Numbered from the stretch's first letter, positions 23,989-33,974 are shown. The stretch: DNA of 64,000 bases from Kaistella soli (GCF_019038595.1 NZ_JAHOPF010000001.1:496001-560000); one strand, 5' to 3'. Numbers and translations: made by a program. The notes: a model not told the origin generated them from the letters alone.

Positions 23989-25656
23989 TTATTTTTTCAG
24001 TTTAAAATCTTCGTCTTTCATCATCATTCGTAAAACCATCCATAAGCCTATGATTGCGGCCGCACAGAAAAAAATCATGGCAACACCGGGATAACCCAGA
24101 ATCGTGAAGGAGGATGGGATTCTCATGAGCAGTGCGGCACCGATAATCAGGGAAGCTACAATTAAACCTATGGAGATTCTGTTTGCGACTTTTTGAAAAC
24201 CGTCTGTCAGCCTCTGTTCGTCAATGGCGTCTATTTTCAGTTCAAATTCGTTATTGGCAAGCTTTTCTGTGATAATGTTGAGTCTTTGGGGAAGTTTTTC
24301 TGCGAGTTTTTTAGCTTCAAGGGCTTCTGCGAAAAAATTATGAGGTTTGAGTTCCTGCATAATTTTTTTCTGCATCATTTTTTCGACATTTCTTTCGATC
24401 GCCCGCTGCAGATCATATTCCGGAGTCAGTACAGCTACAATCTGATCCATATTCATCAGGATTTTTCCAAGAATGTTAAGTTCAACCGGAAGTTTAATAC
24501 CTTTTTCAGCCGCGGTTTTATTCATCTGAATAAGCAGTCTGCCGGTCTGCATGTCCTTGGCGGTTTTATTCTGTGAATCCAAAACGAGGCGGTTAATGGA
24601 TTTCCTGAAATTCGAAAGGTCTGCCGTTTTATCATATTCGCTCATTTTCAGCAGCTCTTCGGAAGTTTCGTCGCCATTATATTTGCTGATTGCAATGAGT
24701 AGTTTTAAAATATTTTCCCGGAGTTCGGGTCCGAATTTAGCCACCATTCCCAGATCCATCAGGGCAATTTTGTGATCTTTGGTAAGATGCACATTTCCGG
24801 GATGTGGATCGGCGTGCGCAAAACCGTCCAGAACAACCTGTTTGAGATAACACGCCACGAGATCGTCAATCAGCGGCCGGTAGTTGGTTTCAATTCTTGA
24901 AATAGGAGAGATACCGGTGATTTTCTGCCCGTCGATATATTCCATCGTGAGAACTTTCGAGGTAGAATAGCCTGCTATCGGCTGAGGAACGATAATGCGT
25001 GGATATTTCTCCATATTTCTTCCCAGAGTCACCAGGTTTTCTGCTTCTTTTACATAATCGAGTTCGTTCAGAAGGATAAACCGGAGTTCATCCAGAATAT
25101 CATCAACGGCATATTTTTTCGCGGTATTATTATGTTTTACGGCAAAATCGGTAAGTTCTTTTAAAGTGTCAAGATCTTCAATAAAATTTTTTCTGACGCC
25201 GGGTCTCTGAATTTTAACGGCAACTTCCTTTCCTGAGCGCAGAACGGCTCTGTGAACCTGGCCGATGGATGCGCTGGCAACAGGCTCAATTTCAAAGCTT
25301 TCAAAGGCCTTGGAAATTCTCTGCCCAATCTCTTCTTCAACAATTTTCTGAATCTCGCTGTAGGGAATTTCGTCCACATGGTCCTGCAGTGCTTCGAGGG
25401 CTTCCAGATAAGCTTCCGGAATCAGATCGGGTCTGGTGGAAAGCAGCTGTCCGAGTTTAACATAGGTTGGCCCCATTTTTTTTAGGTCTTCCGCCAGTTC
25501 TTCGGGCTTTTGGTATTGATATTCTGTGTCATCACTGGTCTGCTCGCTATTAAGTGCGTTGTCGGCTGCAGCTTTAAAAACATCACTGTTCCAGTATTTC
25601 AGGATGAAGGAGATAAATTTTGAATAGGTATTGAATTTTTCAGGGATTGTCGCCAT
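23989..25656 (-). CDS. AarF/ABC1/UbiB-family atypical kinase
   Basis: A 555-residue UbiB-like protein. Family motifs are the KxGQ block KKMGPTYVKLGQLLSTRPDL, the Ala-rich loop ASASIGQVHRAVL, the lysine in VAVKIQRPG, and the catalytic/metal region DGFAHADPHPGNVHLT and MDLGMVA. Two hydrophobic segments near the C-terminus (about 490-545) anchor it in the membrane. Relatives act in quinone synthesis or membrane lipid handling by ATPase activity. No ubi/men genes are nearby. Convergent with the hydrolase gene. Confidence 0.92.
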   Translation of the reverse strand: MATIPEKFNTYSKFISFILKYWNSDVFKAAADNALNSEQTSDDTEYQYQKPEELAEDLKKMGPTYVKLGQLLSTRPDLIPEAYLEALEALQDHVDEIPYSEIQKIVEEEIGQRISKAFESFEIEPVASASIGQVHRAVLRSGKEVAVKIQRPGVRKNFIEDLDTLKELTDFAVKHNNTAKKYAVDDILDELRFILLNELDYVKEAENLVTLGRNMEKYPRIIVPQPIAGYSTSKVLTMEYIDGQKITGISPISRIETNYRPLIDDLVACYLKQVVLDGFAHADPHPGNVHLTKDHKIALMDLGMVAKFGPELRENILKLLIAISKYNGDETSEELLKMSEYDKTADLSNFRKSINRLVLDSQNKTAKDMQTGRLLIQMNKTAAEKGIKLPVELNILGKILMNMDQIVAVLTPEYDLQRAIERNVEKMMQKKIMQELKPHNFFAEALEAKKLAEKLPQRLNIITEKLANNEFELKIDAIDEQRLTDGFQKVANRISIGLIVASLIIGAALLMRIPSSFTILGYPGVAMIFFCAAAIIGLWMVLRMMMKDEDFKLKK

Positions 25657-25795
25657 ATTTTCATGTTTGAAATTATCGTTACAAAAACTGTGCTTAAGCT
25701 CTGATTTTTTATTTGGTCAATTAAAATTTCAAATGGCATTTCTAATCTGGTGAGAAATTCCCTTAAAATTTTCCGTAGTTCAAGAGTATAGGAAA

Positions 25796-26539
25796 CTATA
25801 TCCCGTCAAAGCTGAAATCTACATTGGGTTTTTTCTTTTTTATAAAGAGGTAAAGTTCGGCTGCCAGTAACATTCCGATGGTCGGACAAAGCATATAAAG
25901 CCAAAAATCAGTATAAATATGTGCAGGAACTGCACTTGCAATGGTTCTTGCCGGATTCATTCCAAACCCGGAAACCGGCCCGGCGATATACACATAAATT
26001 CCGACCAAAACAGCAGATGCATAGGGAACAGCATTTTTAAACCGCGTATCCGAAACGAACAAAACCATTGCAATCATTAGAAATGCGGTGAAGGTCTCCA
26101 TCGTTGCAGCTTCAGTTATTGAAATGGTTTTCCCCGGAACGGTGACCGCAAAATTTACCGGAGGATCTGTTAAAAACCTGCCCATCAGAAATGACATGAT
26201 ATACACCGCCAGCATGCCGCCAATCGTTTGAAAGACAGAGTACCATATTAAATTTTCCAGGCTCAGCTGGCCAAGTCTCCACCGCATAATGCTGACAGAA
26301 GGATTGATAAATGCGCCAGAAGGAGAGGTTAACGGTGACAAGAAAATAAAAAGTGCCGTTGTTCCCATCGCCGCTGCCATGATGAATAACCTGATTTTGG
26401 GATTAGGTATTGCAGCATTTAAGGCAGAACCGTGATGTTCCAGCAGTCCGGAAAAAAAACAGGCAGATACCATAAACAGGAAAAGTCCCAAACCCTCCAT
26501 CAGGAAAAAACGGTAGTTGGATTTTAAAACTTTTAGCAA
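25796..26539 (-). CDS. MIP-family channel (aquaporin/glycerol facilitator)
   Basis: A 247-residue six-helix channel. The first half-helix motif is altered to NPS (SPSGAFINPSVSIM), while the second is a canonical NPA in SGFGMNPARTIAS. Other features are a long loop with PPVNFAVTVPGKTISI and a basic C-terminus. Water, glycerol, small alcohols or hydrogen peroxide are possible solutes. It is 11 bases downstream of the GMC oxidoreductase gene, so the two are probably co-transcribed, and the channel may move that enzyme's substrate or product. Confidence 0.85.
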   Translation of the reverse strand: MLKVLKSNYRFFLMEGLGLFLFMVSACFFSGLLEHHGSALNAAIPNPKIRLFIMAAAMGTTALFIFLSPLTSPSGAFINPSVSIMRWRLGQLSLENLIWYSVFQTIGGMLAVYIMSFLMGRFLTDPPVNFAVTVPGKTISITEAATMETFTAFLMIAMVLFVSDTRFKNAVPYASAVLVGIYVYIAGPVSGFGMNPARTIASAVPAHIYTDFWLYMLCPTIGMLLAAELYLFIKKKKPNVDFSFDGI

Positions 26540-26550
26540 GGTTTGAAGGT

Positions 26551-28086
26551 TTAAATTAAATTTTTTAAATATTCGCCCACCCGGATTGCATTGGCAATAA
26601 TTGTCAGAGACGGATTTACAGCGCCTGAACTGGGAAAAAAGGAGCCGTCAACCACATATAAATTATCAATTTCGTGAGTTTTACAGTTGATGTCAAGCAC
26701 AGAAGTTTCAGGATTGTCGCCAAAACGCAGAGTTCCGACCTGATGGGCAACTCCTGCAAGTGGAATCTTTTTGCTGATGTTAATGTTTTCAGGCAAAAAC
26801 TTTATTTCGTCTTCAATTTCCGTTAATATTTTTGAGAACTTTTTGATCAGTCTGTTAAATCCGTCTTCGTTATTTTCGGTGTAATTCAGCTGAACTTGTC
26901 CTTTATTCCATAAAACGCGGTTTTCATAATCGGGTAAGTCTTCGCCGGTAAACCACCAGTCCACCGAATGTTGCGACATTTCGTCAAGGAATTTTCCAGG
27001 GGTAAAAATGGGTGCATCGTCTTTCAGCATGTACCGGTTGCTTTTTCCCATCAGCTGCACGGTTCCCATAGGGAATTCAAAATCTTCATCACCGAAATAA
27101 AAATCAGTAACCGCAAGGGTTTTCTGAAATTTAGTTCTGTTTTCCTTGGTGGAAATGGCAAGCATTGCCGCATTTTGATGTTTCATAAAATTCCGGCCAA
27201 CCTGATCGCTTTTATTGGCCAAACCATTAGGGTGTTTCTCATTGGCAGATTTTAAAAACAAAAGTGCAGAATTGATGGCACCACAGGAAACAATCACGGT
27301 TTCAGCGGAAAAAATCTGTTTTTCATTCTGGAGATAAGTTTCCACTCCTACAATTTTGTTTCCTTCATCGTTGGTCAGAAGTCTTTCTGCCATTGCTTCT
27401 GTAAGCAGATTGACATTTTCTTTTTTCATTATCGGACGGATGCAGTTGATGTCCGCATCGGCTTTGGCATGAATTAAACAGGGAAAACCATCGCAGGTAT
27501 CACATTTTATACACTGGCTTTCAAGCGGATTTCTTTCATTTAATTTAATCCCCAACGGAATATCAAACGGTTTCAATCCGTAATTTTTCAGTGCTGTCCG
27601 GATGTCAGCGATTCTGGGTTCATCCAAAACCGCTTCGAAAGGAAAAGGTTCTGATCTGAAAGGCTCCGTCGGATCTTCTCCGCTTTTACCATGCACATCG
27701 TACAGTTTTTCTGCTTTGTCATAGAATTTTTCGAAATCCTTATATTTTATAGGCCAGGACGGGGAAACTCCTGCGCAATGCTGTATTTCTTCAAAATCTT
27801 TTTCGCGGAGCCGGAACAAAGCCGCACCGTAAACTTTGGTATTTCCACCCACCCAATATCCGGTTCCGGGATGGATGCTTTCGCCATTTTTATCCTTCCA
27901 AACCTCTTTTGTATGATAGCGTTCTTCGCCGAAAACGGCAACCGAATCCCAGTTTTCCTTTTCTTGGGGAAGAAATTTCCCGCGCTCTAGGATCAATATT
28001 GATTTGCCTGAATCTGCCAGGATTTGTGCAATAGTGCCGCCGCCCGCTCCGGTTCCGATGATGATATAATCGTAATGTGTTTTCAT
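26551..28086 (-). CDS. GMC-family FAD oxidoreductase
   Basis: A 511-residue flavoprotein. The N-terminal FAD fold is YIIIGTGAGGGTIAQILADS, followed by LILERG. Typical GMC blocks include GTGYWVGGNTKVYGAALFR and, near the end, the active-site region VAHQVGTLRFGDNP and VVDGSFFPSSGAVNPSLTI. A Cys-rich CIKCDTCDGFPCLIHAK near residue 190 could hold a metal or disulfide. It has no signal peptide. It is the first gene of a pair with the aquaporin. Alcohol or sugar oxidation is likely, but the substrate is unknown. Confidence 0.85.
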   Translation of the reverse strand: MKTHYDYIIIGTGAGGGTIAQILADSGKSILILERGKFLPQEKENWDSVAVFGEERYHTKEVWKDKNGESIHPGTGYWVGGNTKVYGAALFRLREKDFEEIQHCAGVSPSWPIKYKDFEKFYDKAEKLYDVHGKSGEDPTEPFRSEPFPFEAVLDEPRIADIRTALKNYGLKPFDIPLGIKLNERNPLESQCIKCDTCDGFPCLIHAKADADINCIRPIMKKENVNLLTEAMAERLLTNDEGNKIVGVETYLQNEKQIFSAETVIVSCGAINSALLFLKSANEKHPNGLANKSDQVGRNFMKHQNAAMLAISTKENRTKFQKTLAVTDFYFGDEDFEFPMGTVQLMGKSNRYMLKDDAPIFTPGKFLDEMSQHSVDWWFTGEDLPDYENRVLWNKGQVQLNYTENNEDGFNRLIKKFSKILTEIEDEIKFLPENINISKKIPLAGVAHQVGTLRFGDNPETSVLDINCKTHEIDNLYVVDGSFFPSSGAVNPSLTIIANAIRVGEYLKNLI

Positions 28087-28210
28087 CTATTATTAACTTA
28101 TTATCAAAATCAGGTCCTGGATGATTATTTTTAAAAACTTTTTAGTATTTAAGTACTGCAGTTAGATGGAAATGTAAATCTCAAAAGTGGTTTTATTGAT
28201 ATTTTTAATT

Positions 28211-29206
28211 TTACCGGCCCTGATTTTTCTTTTGTTTTTCAAGTTTTTTAAAATATCCTCTGAACAGAAAATTGTGTTTCAGAGCCTCGAGATTCTGGTT
28301 AAGATTATAACTCGCTTTATTGATATTTACCATCGTAGAATCGATGTTTTTAACCAGCGTAGAGTCGTTCGACAGGTAATTGATGGCTCCCTTTCCTTCC
28401 TTTGCGTTACGGATCGTGGCATTCAAGTTGTCTACCGTTCTGTTGATGCTTGCGGAGGATTGGTCGAGATTTATGATGACTTTTTTTACTTTATTGGCAA
28501 CAGCGGTATCTTTCAGAACGCCTATTACATTTTCTTTCCTGTCGAGCCCGGAAATCATTTGGTTCAGCTGACTGATCGTTCGCGTAGTTCCACGGCTTGT
28601 ATTTTTCAGATAGGCAATACTTGCTCTGAGTTCGCTGACGCTGATTTTCAGATCTTTTCCCATATCCTGATCATTCAGCAAAATGCCTAACGGTCCGTGT
28701 CCTCCATTAATTTTATCAGAAATTTCCAGAAAATTTTTGGTGATCATCTGGGCATTAGTGTTGGTTTTGCTCAGGGTTTTGAGTAAATCGTCGGTGCTTA
28801 CTTTTCGGTCTGTTTTAATGAGATCTCCGCTCGTAACGCCGGGCTGATTTCCGCTTCCGGGGATGATATTAATGACCATGTTTCCCACCAGTCCGTCGGT
28901 TCCGATACTTGCATGTGCATCTTTTTTAATGAAACGGAAAACGTCTTTTTCGATCACCATTTCCACGCTGATCAGGGTGTCGCTGATGATTTCTATCTCT
29001 TTAACGGAACCGGCATTGATCCCCGAAAACCGCACTGCGTTACCAGGCTGTAAACCGCTCACGTTATTGAAGTTGGCTCTCAATGTTTCGGTTTTTCCAA
29101 AAATCTGCTGTTTGCTGCCGATATAATAAATGGCCAGGATAAAAATTATTAATCCGATGAGGACAAATAAACCGAGCCTTAGTTTTTGTGATACTGACTT
29201 TTCCAT
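28211..29206 (-). CDS. mlaD: MCE-domain lipid transport protein (MlaD-like)
   Basis: A 331-residue membrane-anchored MCE protein. It begins MEKSVSQKLRLGLFVLIGLI with one transmembrane helix, followed by the MCE domain (LRANFNNVSGLQPGNAVRFS, GINAGSVKEIEI) and a long helical C-terminal part. The start at 29206 (MEKS) is preferred over a further upstream ATG that would overlap mlaF. It is the substrate-binding part of an Mla-type system moving lipids between the membranes. It lies 10 bases downstream of mlaF. Confidence 0.9.
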   Translation of the reverse strand: MEKSVSQKLRLGLFVLIGLIIFILAIYYIGSKQQIFGKTETLRANFNNVSGLQPGNAVRFSGINAGSVKEIEIISDTLISVEMVIEKDVFRFIKKDAHASIGTDGLVGNMVINIIPGSGNQPGVTSGDLIKTDRKVSTDDLLKTLSKTNTNAQMITKNFLEISDKINGGHGPLGILLNDQDMGKDLKISVSELRASIAYLKNTSRGTTRTISQLNQMISGLDRKENVIGVLKDTAVANKVKKVIINLDQSSASINRTVDNLNATIRNAKEGKGAINYLSNDSTLVKNIDSTMVNINKASYNLNQNLEALKHNFLFRGYFKKLEKQKKNQGR

Positions 29207-29216
29207 TTTCAATAAG

Positions 29217-29966
29217 TTATTTAAAAAACGCCTGCACTTCCGGATCTTTGGATCTGGAAAGTTCCTCAAAGGTGCCTTCGGCGTAATTTTTTCCGTCAAT
29301 TAATAAAATCATTCTATTGGAAATCACTCTTGCACAGTCTACGTCATGGGTTATGATAATTGAGGAAGTATTGTATTTTTTCTGGACAGATTTCATGAGA
29401 ATAATAATCTCTTTTGCTGTAATCGGATCCAGACCTGTGGTAGGTTCATCATAAATAATGATTTTGGGCTGCAGGATCAGTGTTCGCGCGAGTGCGATTC
29501 TCCGCTTCATGCCGCCGGAAAGCTCACTGGGCATCAAATCAATTGAATGGGCCAATCCAACATTTTCCAGGGCTTCAACAACAAGTGGAGTAGGATCTTT
29601 CAGGATACCGAATTTTTTGGTATGTCTTCTCAATGGAAATTCTAGATTTTCTCTCACCGACATGGAGTCATACAGTGCGCTTCCCTGAAAAAGAAAACCG
29701 ACTTCAGTGCGGAGATCATCCAGTTCTTCATGGTTCAGAAGATCTGTTTCTTTTCCCATAATTTCAATGGTGCCGCTGTCCGGGATTTCTAAACCGATTA
29801 AACATTTAATCATTACTGATTTCCCAGCTCCGGATTTTCCCATCACCACTAAGTTTTCACCTTCAAATAAGGTGAGATTGAAATGGTCGAGCACAACATT
29901 TTCCCCGAATCTTTTTCCCAGATTTTTTATATTGATTAACGGCGTTATTTGGTGATCTGTTTTCAT
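29217..29966 (-). CDS. mlaF: Mla-type ABC transporter ATP-binding protein
   Basis: A 249-residue ABC ATPase. Walker A is VVMGKSGAGKSVMIKC, the signature motif is SGGMKRRIALAR, and Walker B is IIIYDEPTTGLDP. The start at 29966 (MKTDHQ) is chosen because it lies one base after the mlaE stop; an upstream ATG would overlap mlaE by 90 bases. It forms the lipid transporter with MlaE and MlaD. Confidence 0.93.
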   Translation of the reverse strand: MKTDHQITPLINIKNLGKRFGENVVLDHFNLTLFEGENLVVMGKSGAGKSVMIKCLIGLEIPDSGTIEIMGKETDLLNHEELDDLRTEVGFLFQGSALYDSMSVRENLEFPLRRHTKKFGILKDPTPLVVEALENVGLAHSIDLMPSELSGGMKRRIALARTLILQPKIIIYDEPTTGLDPITAKEIIILMKSVQKKYNTSSIIITHDVDCARVISNRMILLIDGKNYAEGTFEELSRSKDPEVQAFFK

Positions 29967-29967
29967 T

Positions 29968-30747
29968 TCACTGCACAAAAATATTGGTAATAAGTACGGC
30001 GATAAAATCGATAATAAACAGAAACACGGAGGAATAAACCACCGCTGAATTGGCGGCAACTCCTACACCTTCTGTCCCTTTGCTGCAGTAATATCCTTTG
30101 AAGCAGCCTACTAAACTTATCGCAAAACCGAAAAAGAAACTTTTGATGGTCGCCGGAATCAGGTCACTGAATTCCAGACTGTTAAACACCTGATTGAAAT
30201 AAAGCGTAAACGAAACCTGACCTTTGGTGCTTTCCACTAAATAGGAACCGAAAATTGCAATAAAATCACTGTACATCACCAGAACCGGAAGCATCATGGT
30301 TGTTGCTAAAATCCTGGTTATCACAAGATATTTGAAAGGATTGGTTCCGGAAACTTCCATGGCATCAATCTGTTCTGTGACCCGCATGGAACCGATTTCG
30401 GCCCCAATTCCTGAACCTACTTTTCCTGCGCAGATCAGTCCGGTAATAATAGGTCCTATTTCCCTGATGATCGAAATGCCCACCATGGCCGGAATCATCG
30501 AAACGGCGCCGAATTCCTGCAGCGTAGGCCTGGTCTGCAAAGTGAAAACCAAACCGATGATAAGTCCTGTAACCGTCACCAGAAACAGAGAAAGGTTGCC
30601 GATATAAAAGCACTGTTTTAGAAATTCCTGAAATTCATAAGGCTTTTTAAATACCTCTTTGAAAAACCGGAGCGAAAAATAACTGAGATCACCTATTTCA
30701 ACAATAAATAATTTTAAAGGACTGATGATATGACTAAAAACATTCAT
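29968..30747 (-). CDS. mlaE: Mla-type ABC transporter permease
   Basis: A 259-residue permease with five to six membrane segments. The family core is AGKVGSGIGAEIGSMRVTEQ, followed by IDAMEVSGTNPFKYLVITR. It is the first gene of the mlaE-mlaF-mlaD operon; no mlaB or mlaC is seen, which is common in Bacteroidetes. The operon probably maintains outer-membrane lipid asymmetry. Confidence 0.92.
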   Translation of the reverse strand: MNVFSHIISPLKLFIVEIGDLSYFSLRFFKEVFKKPYEFQEFLKQCFYIGNLSLFLVTVTGLIIGLVFTLQTRPTLQEFGAVSMIPAMVGISIIREIGPIITGLICAGKVGSGIGAEIGSMRVTEQIDAMEVSGTNPFKYLVITRILATTMMLPVLVMYSDFIAIFGSYLVESTKGQVSFTLYFNQVFNSLEFSDLIPATIKSFFFGFAISLVGCFKGYYCSKGTEGVGVAANSAVVYSSVFLFIIDFIAVLITNIFVQ

Positions 30748-30901
30748 ATTAAATCAGATGAAAATAGTATTCAGAAATTTATCACTATCGAATTTACTTA
30801 TTTTTCAGCATAAATTCATTAAATAAAAGAGGAAATATAGAGGTTATGAGTTTCGGAAGACTATTTTGATTTTTATTAAATATTATATCCCAATAAAGCC
30901 T

Positions 30902-30909
30902 TATTTTTG
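30902..30909 (+). promoter_or_regulatory. Promoter -7 box of the serine deaminase gene
   Basis: TATTTTTG, 7 bases before the ATG at 30917, so the leader would be only a few bases. Confidence 0.5.
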
Positions 30910-30916
30910 TAACATT

Positions 30917-32335
30917 ATGCAGTCAATAAGTGTTTTTGAAATTATCAAAGTGGGTATCGGTCCATCCAGCTCCCACACTATGGGACCGTGGAATGCGGCA
31001 GAAAGTTTTTTAAATTTGATCGGTAGAAGCCGTCCGCTTTCTGACGTAAAAGAAGTTTTCGTTGAATTTTTTGGATCACTGGCTAAAACGGGCATCGGAC
31101 ACGGAACTGATATCGCAGGAATGTTGGGGCTTTCCGGCGAAAATTTCAAAACAATTGATACCACATCCATCGATTCAAAAATTGAGGCGATTAAATCTTC
31201 CAATCAAATTAATTTGGGCGGCGAAAAAGTCATTCCTTTTTTCTACGGAGTTCATTTGATTTTAAATAAAGGGAAATCTTTAGATTTTCATCCGAACGGA
31301 ATGATCTTTAAGGCTGTTTTTGAAAACGGTGAAGAGCTGAGCCAGGATTATTATTCCATAGGCGGCGGATTTATTGCCACCCAGGAAGAAAATTCTTACG
31401 AAAAACATTGTATCAGAACCCTCTATCCGTGTCATAACGGCGATGATATAATTAAATATGTGAACAGATTAGGTCTGGAAAAAATTTCAGATTTAATTTT
31501 CATGAATGAAGAATCGTGGCGGACAAAGGAAGAAACGGAAAAGGAAGCAATTTATATCTGGCAGCAAATCAAAGAATGTATTTACAAAGGCGTCAATAAG
31601 GAAGGAATTCTTCCAGGCGGACTGAATGTAACGCGCCGTGCAGCAGGTCTGAACAGAAAACTGCTCGGTGATAAAAGATATAATAATATTGATGAATGGT
31701 TCAAACTGGTCGTGGATGCAGAGGAAACCTTTATCAATATCAATAAATGGGTGTCGTGTTTTGCCTTGGCGGTGAATGAGGAAAATGCCAGTTTCGGACG
31801 GATTATTACAGCACCTACCAACGGCGCAAGCGGCGTCATTCCTGCAGTTTTAATGTATGCACAGGCTTTTACAGAACATGACAGTCAGGAAGATATCATC
31901 CGATTTCTTTTAGTGGCGGGAGAAATAGGGACTTTATTCAAAAAAAATGCGACTATTTCCGCAGCGATGGGAGGCTGTCAGGCAGAAGTGGGCGTTTCTT
32001 CGGCAATGGCCGCGGCAGGACTTACTGAAATCATGGGCGGATCGCCGGGACAGGTTCTGATGGCAGCAGAAATTGCAATGGAACATCATCTTGGAATGAC
32101 CTGTGACCCGATTGCCGGTTTGGTGCAGATTCCCTGTATTGAAAGGAATTCGATGGGAGCAATAAAAGCGATTACTGCAGCAAATATCGCAATAGAATCT
32201 GATCCTGCAAAAGCAAAAGTCTCGCTCGATCAGGTAATTCAGTCGATGTGGGATACGGCTCAGAGTATGAGCGACAGATTCAAGGAAACCTCAGAAGGCG
32301 GTTTGGCAATTGCAGTAAATGTAGCGGAATGTTAG
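30917..32335 (+). CDS. sdaA: L-serine ammonia-lyase (iron-sulfur type, single chain)
   Basis: A 472-residue L-serine dehydratase converting serine to pyruvate and ammonia. The N-terminal beta domain starts ISVFEIIKVGIGPSSSHTMG, and the alpha domain carries TAPTNGASGVIPAVLMYAQ. Cysteines for the 4Fe-4S cluster are in MGGCQAEVG, TCDPIAGLVQIPC. The start at 30917 follows the family N-terminus and the promoter box; the longer upstream frame would begin inside the promoter. It is a stand-alone gene linked with amino-acid catabolism. Confidence 0.94.
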   Translation: MQSISVFEIIKVGIGPSSSHTMGPWNAAESFLNLIGRSRPLSDVKEVFVEFFGSLAKTGIGHGTDIAGMLGLSGENFKTIDTTSIDSKIEAIKSSNQINLGGEKVIPFFYGVHLILNKGKSLDFHPNGMIFKAVFENGEELSQDYYSIGGGFIATQEENSYEKHCIRTLYPCHNGDDIIKYVNRLGLEKISDLIFMNEESWRTKEETEKEAIYIWQQIKECIYKGVNKEGILPGGLNVTRRAAGLNRKLLGDKRYNNIDEWFKLVVDAEETFININKWVSCFALAVNEENASFGRIITAPTNGASGVIPAVLMYAQAFTEHDSQEDIIRFLLVAGEIGTLFKKNATISAAMGGCQAEVGVSSAMAAAGLTEIMGGSPGQVLMAAEIAMEHHLGMTCDPIAGLVQIPCIERNSMGAIKAITAANIAIESDPAKAKVSLDQVIQSMWDTAQSMSDRFKETSEGGLAIAVNVAEC

Positions 32336-32401
32336 TGAAGGTTTTTTTATTTGTCTTGAAACTGTTATTTTCTTAGTTTTAGGCAAATTTAAAATATATA
32401 T

Positions 32402-33046
32402 ATGAAAGGAATTTTTACAATCTTATTTATTTCGTTCTCTCTGGCTGTTTTTGCACAGTCCAATATCCCGGAAACTTCGGAGAAAGGCATTCTCATACTG
32501 AAAGACAATACTTCAGTGTCGTATAAAAACCTTAAATACGAAAAAGGAAAGTTGACTTATACCAACACTGCTAACGGCAAAAATGAGTTTGTTTACGATG
32601 CTTCCGTACAGGAAATTAAAGACGGTATGGAAGAGCATTCGTCAATCCTTACGAACCCAAAAAAGTTAACCTCTAATGAGGAGATAAGAAGGTATCTGGA
32701 AGCTGGTAATAATGATGTTTATATGAAAGGTAAGAAAACCAGTTCCCTTGGAACGGGGTTTCTGGTGGGAGGTGCCGCATGTTTTGTTGTCGGAGCCGTT
32801 TTAAATCTTTCTGCACCCGCTGAAACTCCTTCAGTTACAAACCAGACCACTGAATCCACAGGAAGCCCGGTGCCTCTAATTATAGGTTTAGCTGGGATGG
32901 GCACCGGATTAGTTATGAAAATTTCGGGCAATTCAAAAATGAAAGAAGCTATAAACAGTTATAAATCTGCAGATAACAGCAAAACCAAAACCGAATACTT
33001 TCTGGTGAATAACCTAAATGGCATTGGTTTAAAGATGAAGTTTTAA
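32402..33046 (+). CDS. Exported hypothetical protein with a hydrophobic mid-region
   Basis: A 214-residue protein of unknown function. A signal peptide ends at about AVFAQ (residue 19). Next is a beta-rich stretch (GILILKDNTSVSYKNLKYEK, GKLTYTNTANGKNEFVYD), then Gly/Ala-rich hydrophobic segments (TGFLVGGAACFVVGAVL and IIGLAGMGTGLVM), and a charged end. The two hydrophobic parts may form a hairpin in a membrane. Similar proteins occur across Chryseobacterium as I recall. A bidirectional terminator follows. Confidence 0.6.
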   Translation: MKGIFTILFISFSLAVFAQSNIPETSEKGILILKDNTSVSYKNLKYEKGKLTYTNTANGKNEFVYDASVQEIKDGMEEHSSILTNPKKLTSNEEIRRYLEAGNNDVYMKGKKTSSLGTGFLVGGAACFVVGAVLNLSAPAETPSVTNQTTESTGSPVPLIIGLAGMGTGLVMKISGNSKMKEAINSYKSADNSKTKTEYFLVNNLNGIGLKMKF

Positions 33047-33084
33047 AAAAAAGACGCTTGATAATTTCAGCGTCTTTTTTTTTT
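33045..33084. terminator. Bidirectional terminator
   Basis: AAAAGACGCT pairs with AGCGTCTTTT (10 bp, loop of 10), with T-runs on both strands between the exported protein and the convergent tyrA. Confidence 0.85.
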
Positions 33085-33096
33085 ATCTCAGTTCAA

Positions 33097-33942
33097 TTAT
33101 TTCTCTAAAATTCCCCGGATTTTATTGGCGTTTCTGATGAGTTCTTCGAGAAGTTCATAATTCTCTTTTTCCAAAGCAGACTTAAATTTTCTTAGCTGTG
33201 AAATATGCTCATTCAGAACATCCAGCACATTTTCTTTATTCTGTTTGAAGATCGGAACCCACATCTCCGGATGCGATTTTGCGAGACGTACTGTACTCGA
33301 AAATCCAGTACTTGCCAGTTGAAAAATCGTGTCTTCTTCACGCTCTTTCTCTAAAACCGTATTGGCCAAAGCATAAGAAGTGATGTGCGAAATATGCGAA
33401 ATATATGCGGCATGAACATCGTGATCATCGGCATTCATATAAATCAAATGCATATCGAGATTTTCTGCCGTATTTTCAACGGTTTTTAAAGCGTCTTCAG
33501 AAGACTGTTCGCGGTCGCAAATCACAGCGGCTCTTCCGGCAAAACTCTCTGAAACGGCGGATTTAGGCCCGGAATTTTCCGTTCCCCACATCGGGTGAAA
33601 AGCAACAAAACGGTTTCTGTTCGGATGGTTTTTTACAGCATTTACAATTCCTGATTTTGTAGAACCTGCATCCATTACCGTTTGATTTTCCGTAACTAAA
33701 TCTAAAATTCCCGGCAGTATTTTTCTTGAAGCATCCACCGGAATCGCAATAATAACAAGATCTGAATGGGAAACAGCATTTTCAAGTGTGGAAGCCTCAT
33801 CAATTATCCCGCGTTCTTTGGCTTCAAGCAGGTGGTTTTCGTTCTGATCAACGCCGAAAACATAAGAAGCAAAACCTTTTGCTTTAAGTTTCAGCGCCAT
33901 TGATCCGCCAATTAATCCGACTCCGATGATGGTAATTTTCAT
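33097..33942 (-). CDS. tyrA: Prephenate dehydrogenase
   Basis: A 281-residue NAD-dependent enzyme making 4-hydroxyphenylpyruvate for tyrosine. The N-terminal Rossmann motif is MKITIIGVGLIGGSMALKLK. Other motifs are VIIAIPVDASRK, MDAGSTKSGIV, the catalytic His region FVAFHPMWGTENSGP and, further on, AAYISHISHITSYALA. No ACT domain or chorismate-mutase fusion is seen. It sits 32 bases downstream of the small hypothetical gene and may be in one transcript with ald. Confidence 0.92.
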   Translation of the reverse strand: MKITIIGVGLIGGSMALKLKAKGFASYVFGVDQNENHLLEAKERGIIDEASTLENAVSHSDLVIIAIPVDASRKILPGILDLVTENQTVMDAGSTKSGIVNAVKNHPNRNRFVAFHPMWGTENSGPKSAVSESFAGRAAVICDREQSSEDALKTVENTAENLDMHLIYMNADDHDVHAAYISHISHITSYALANTVLEKEREEDTIFQLASTGFSSTVRLAKSHPEMWVPIFKQNKENVLDVLNEHISQLRKFKSALEKENYELLEELIRNANKIRGILEK

Positions 33943-33974
33943 TGCTGCAATGAGTAATTAAATGTCAATAAAAT

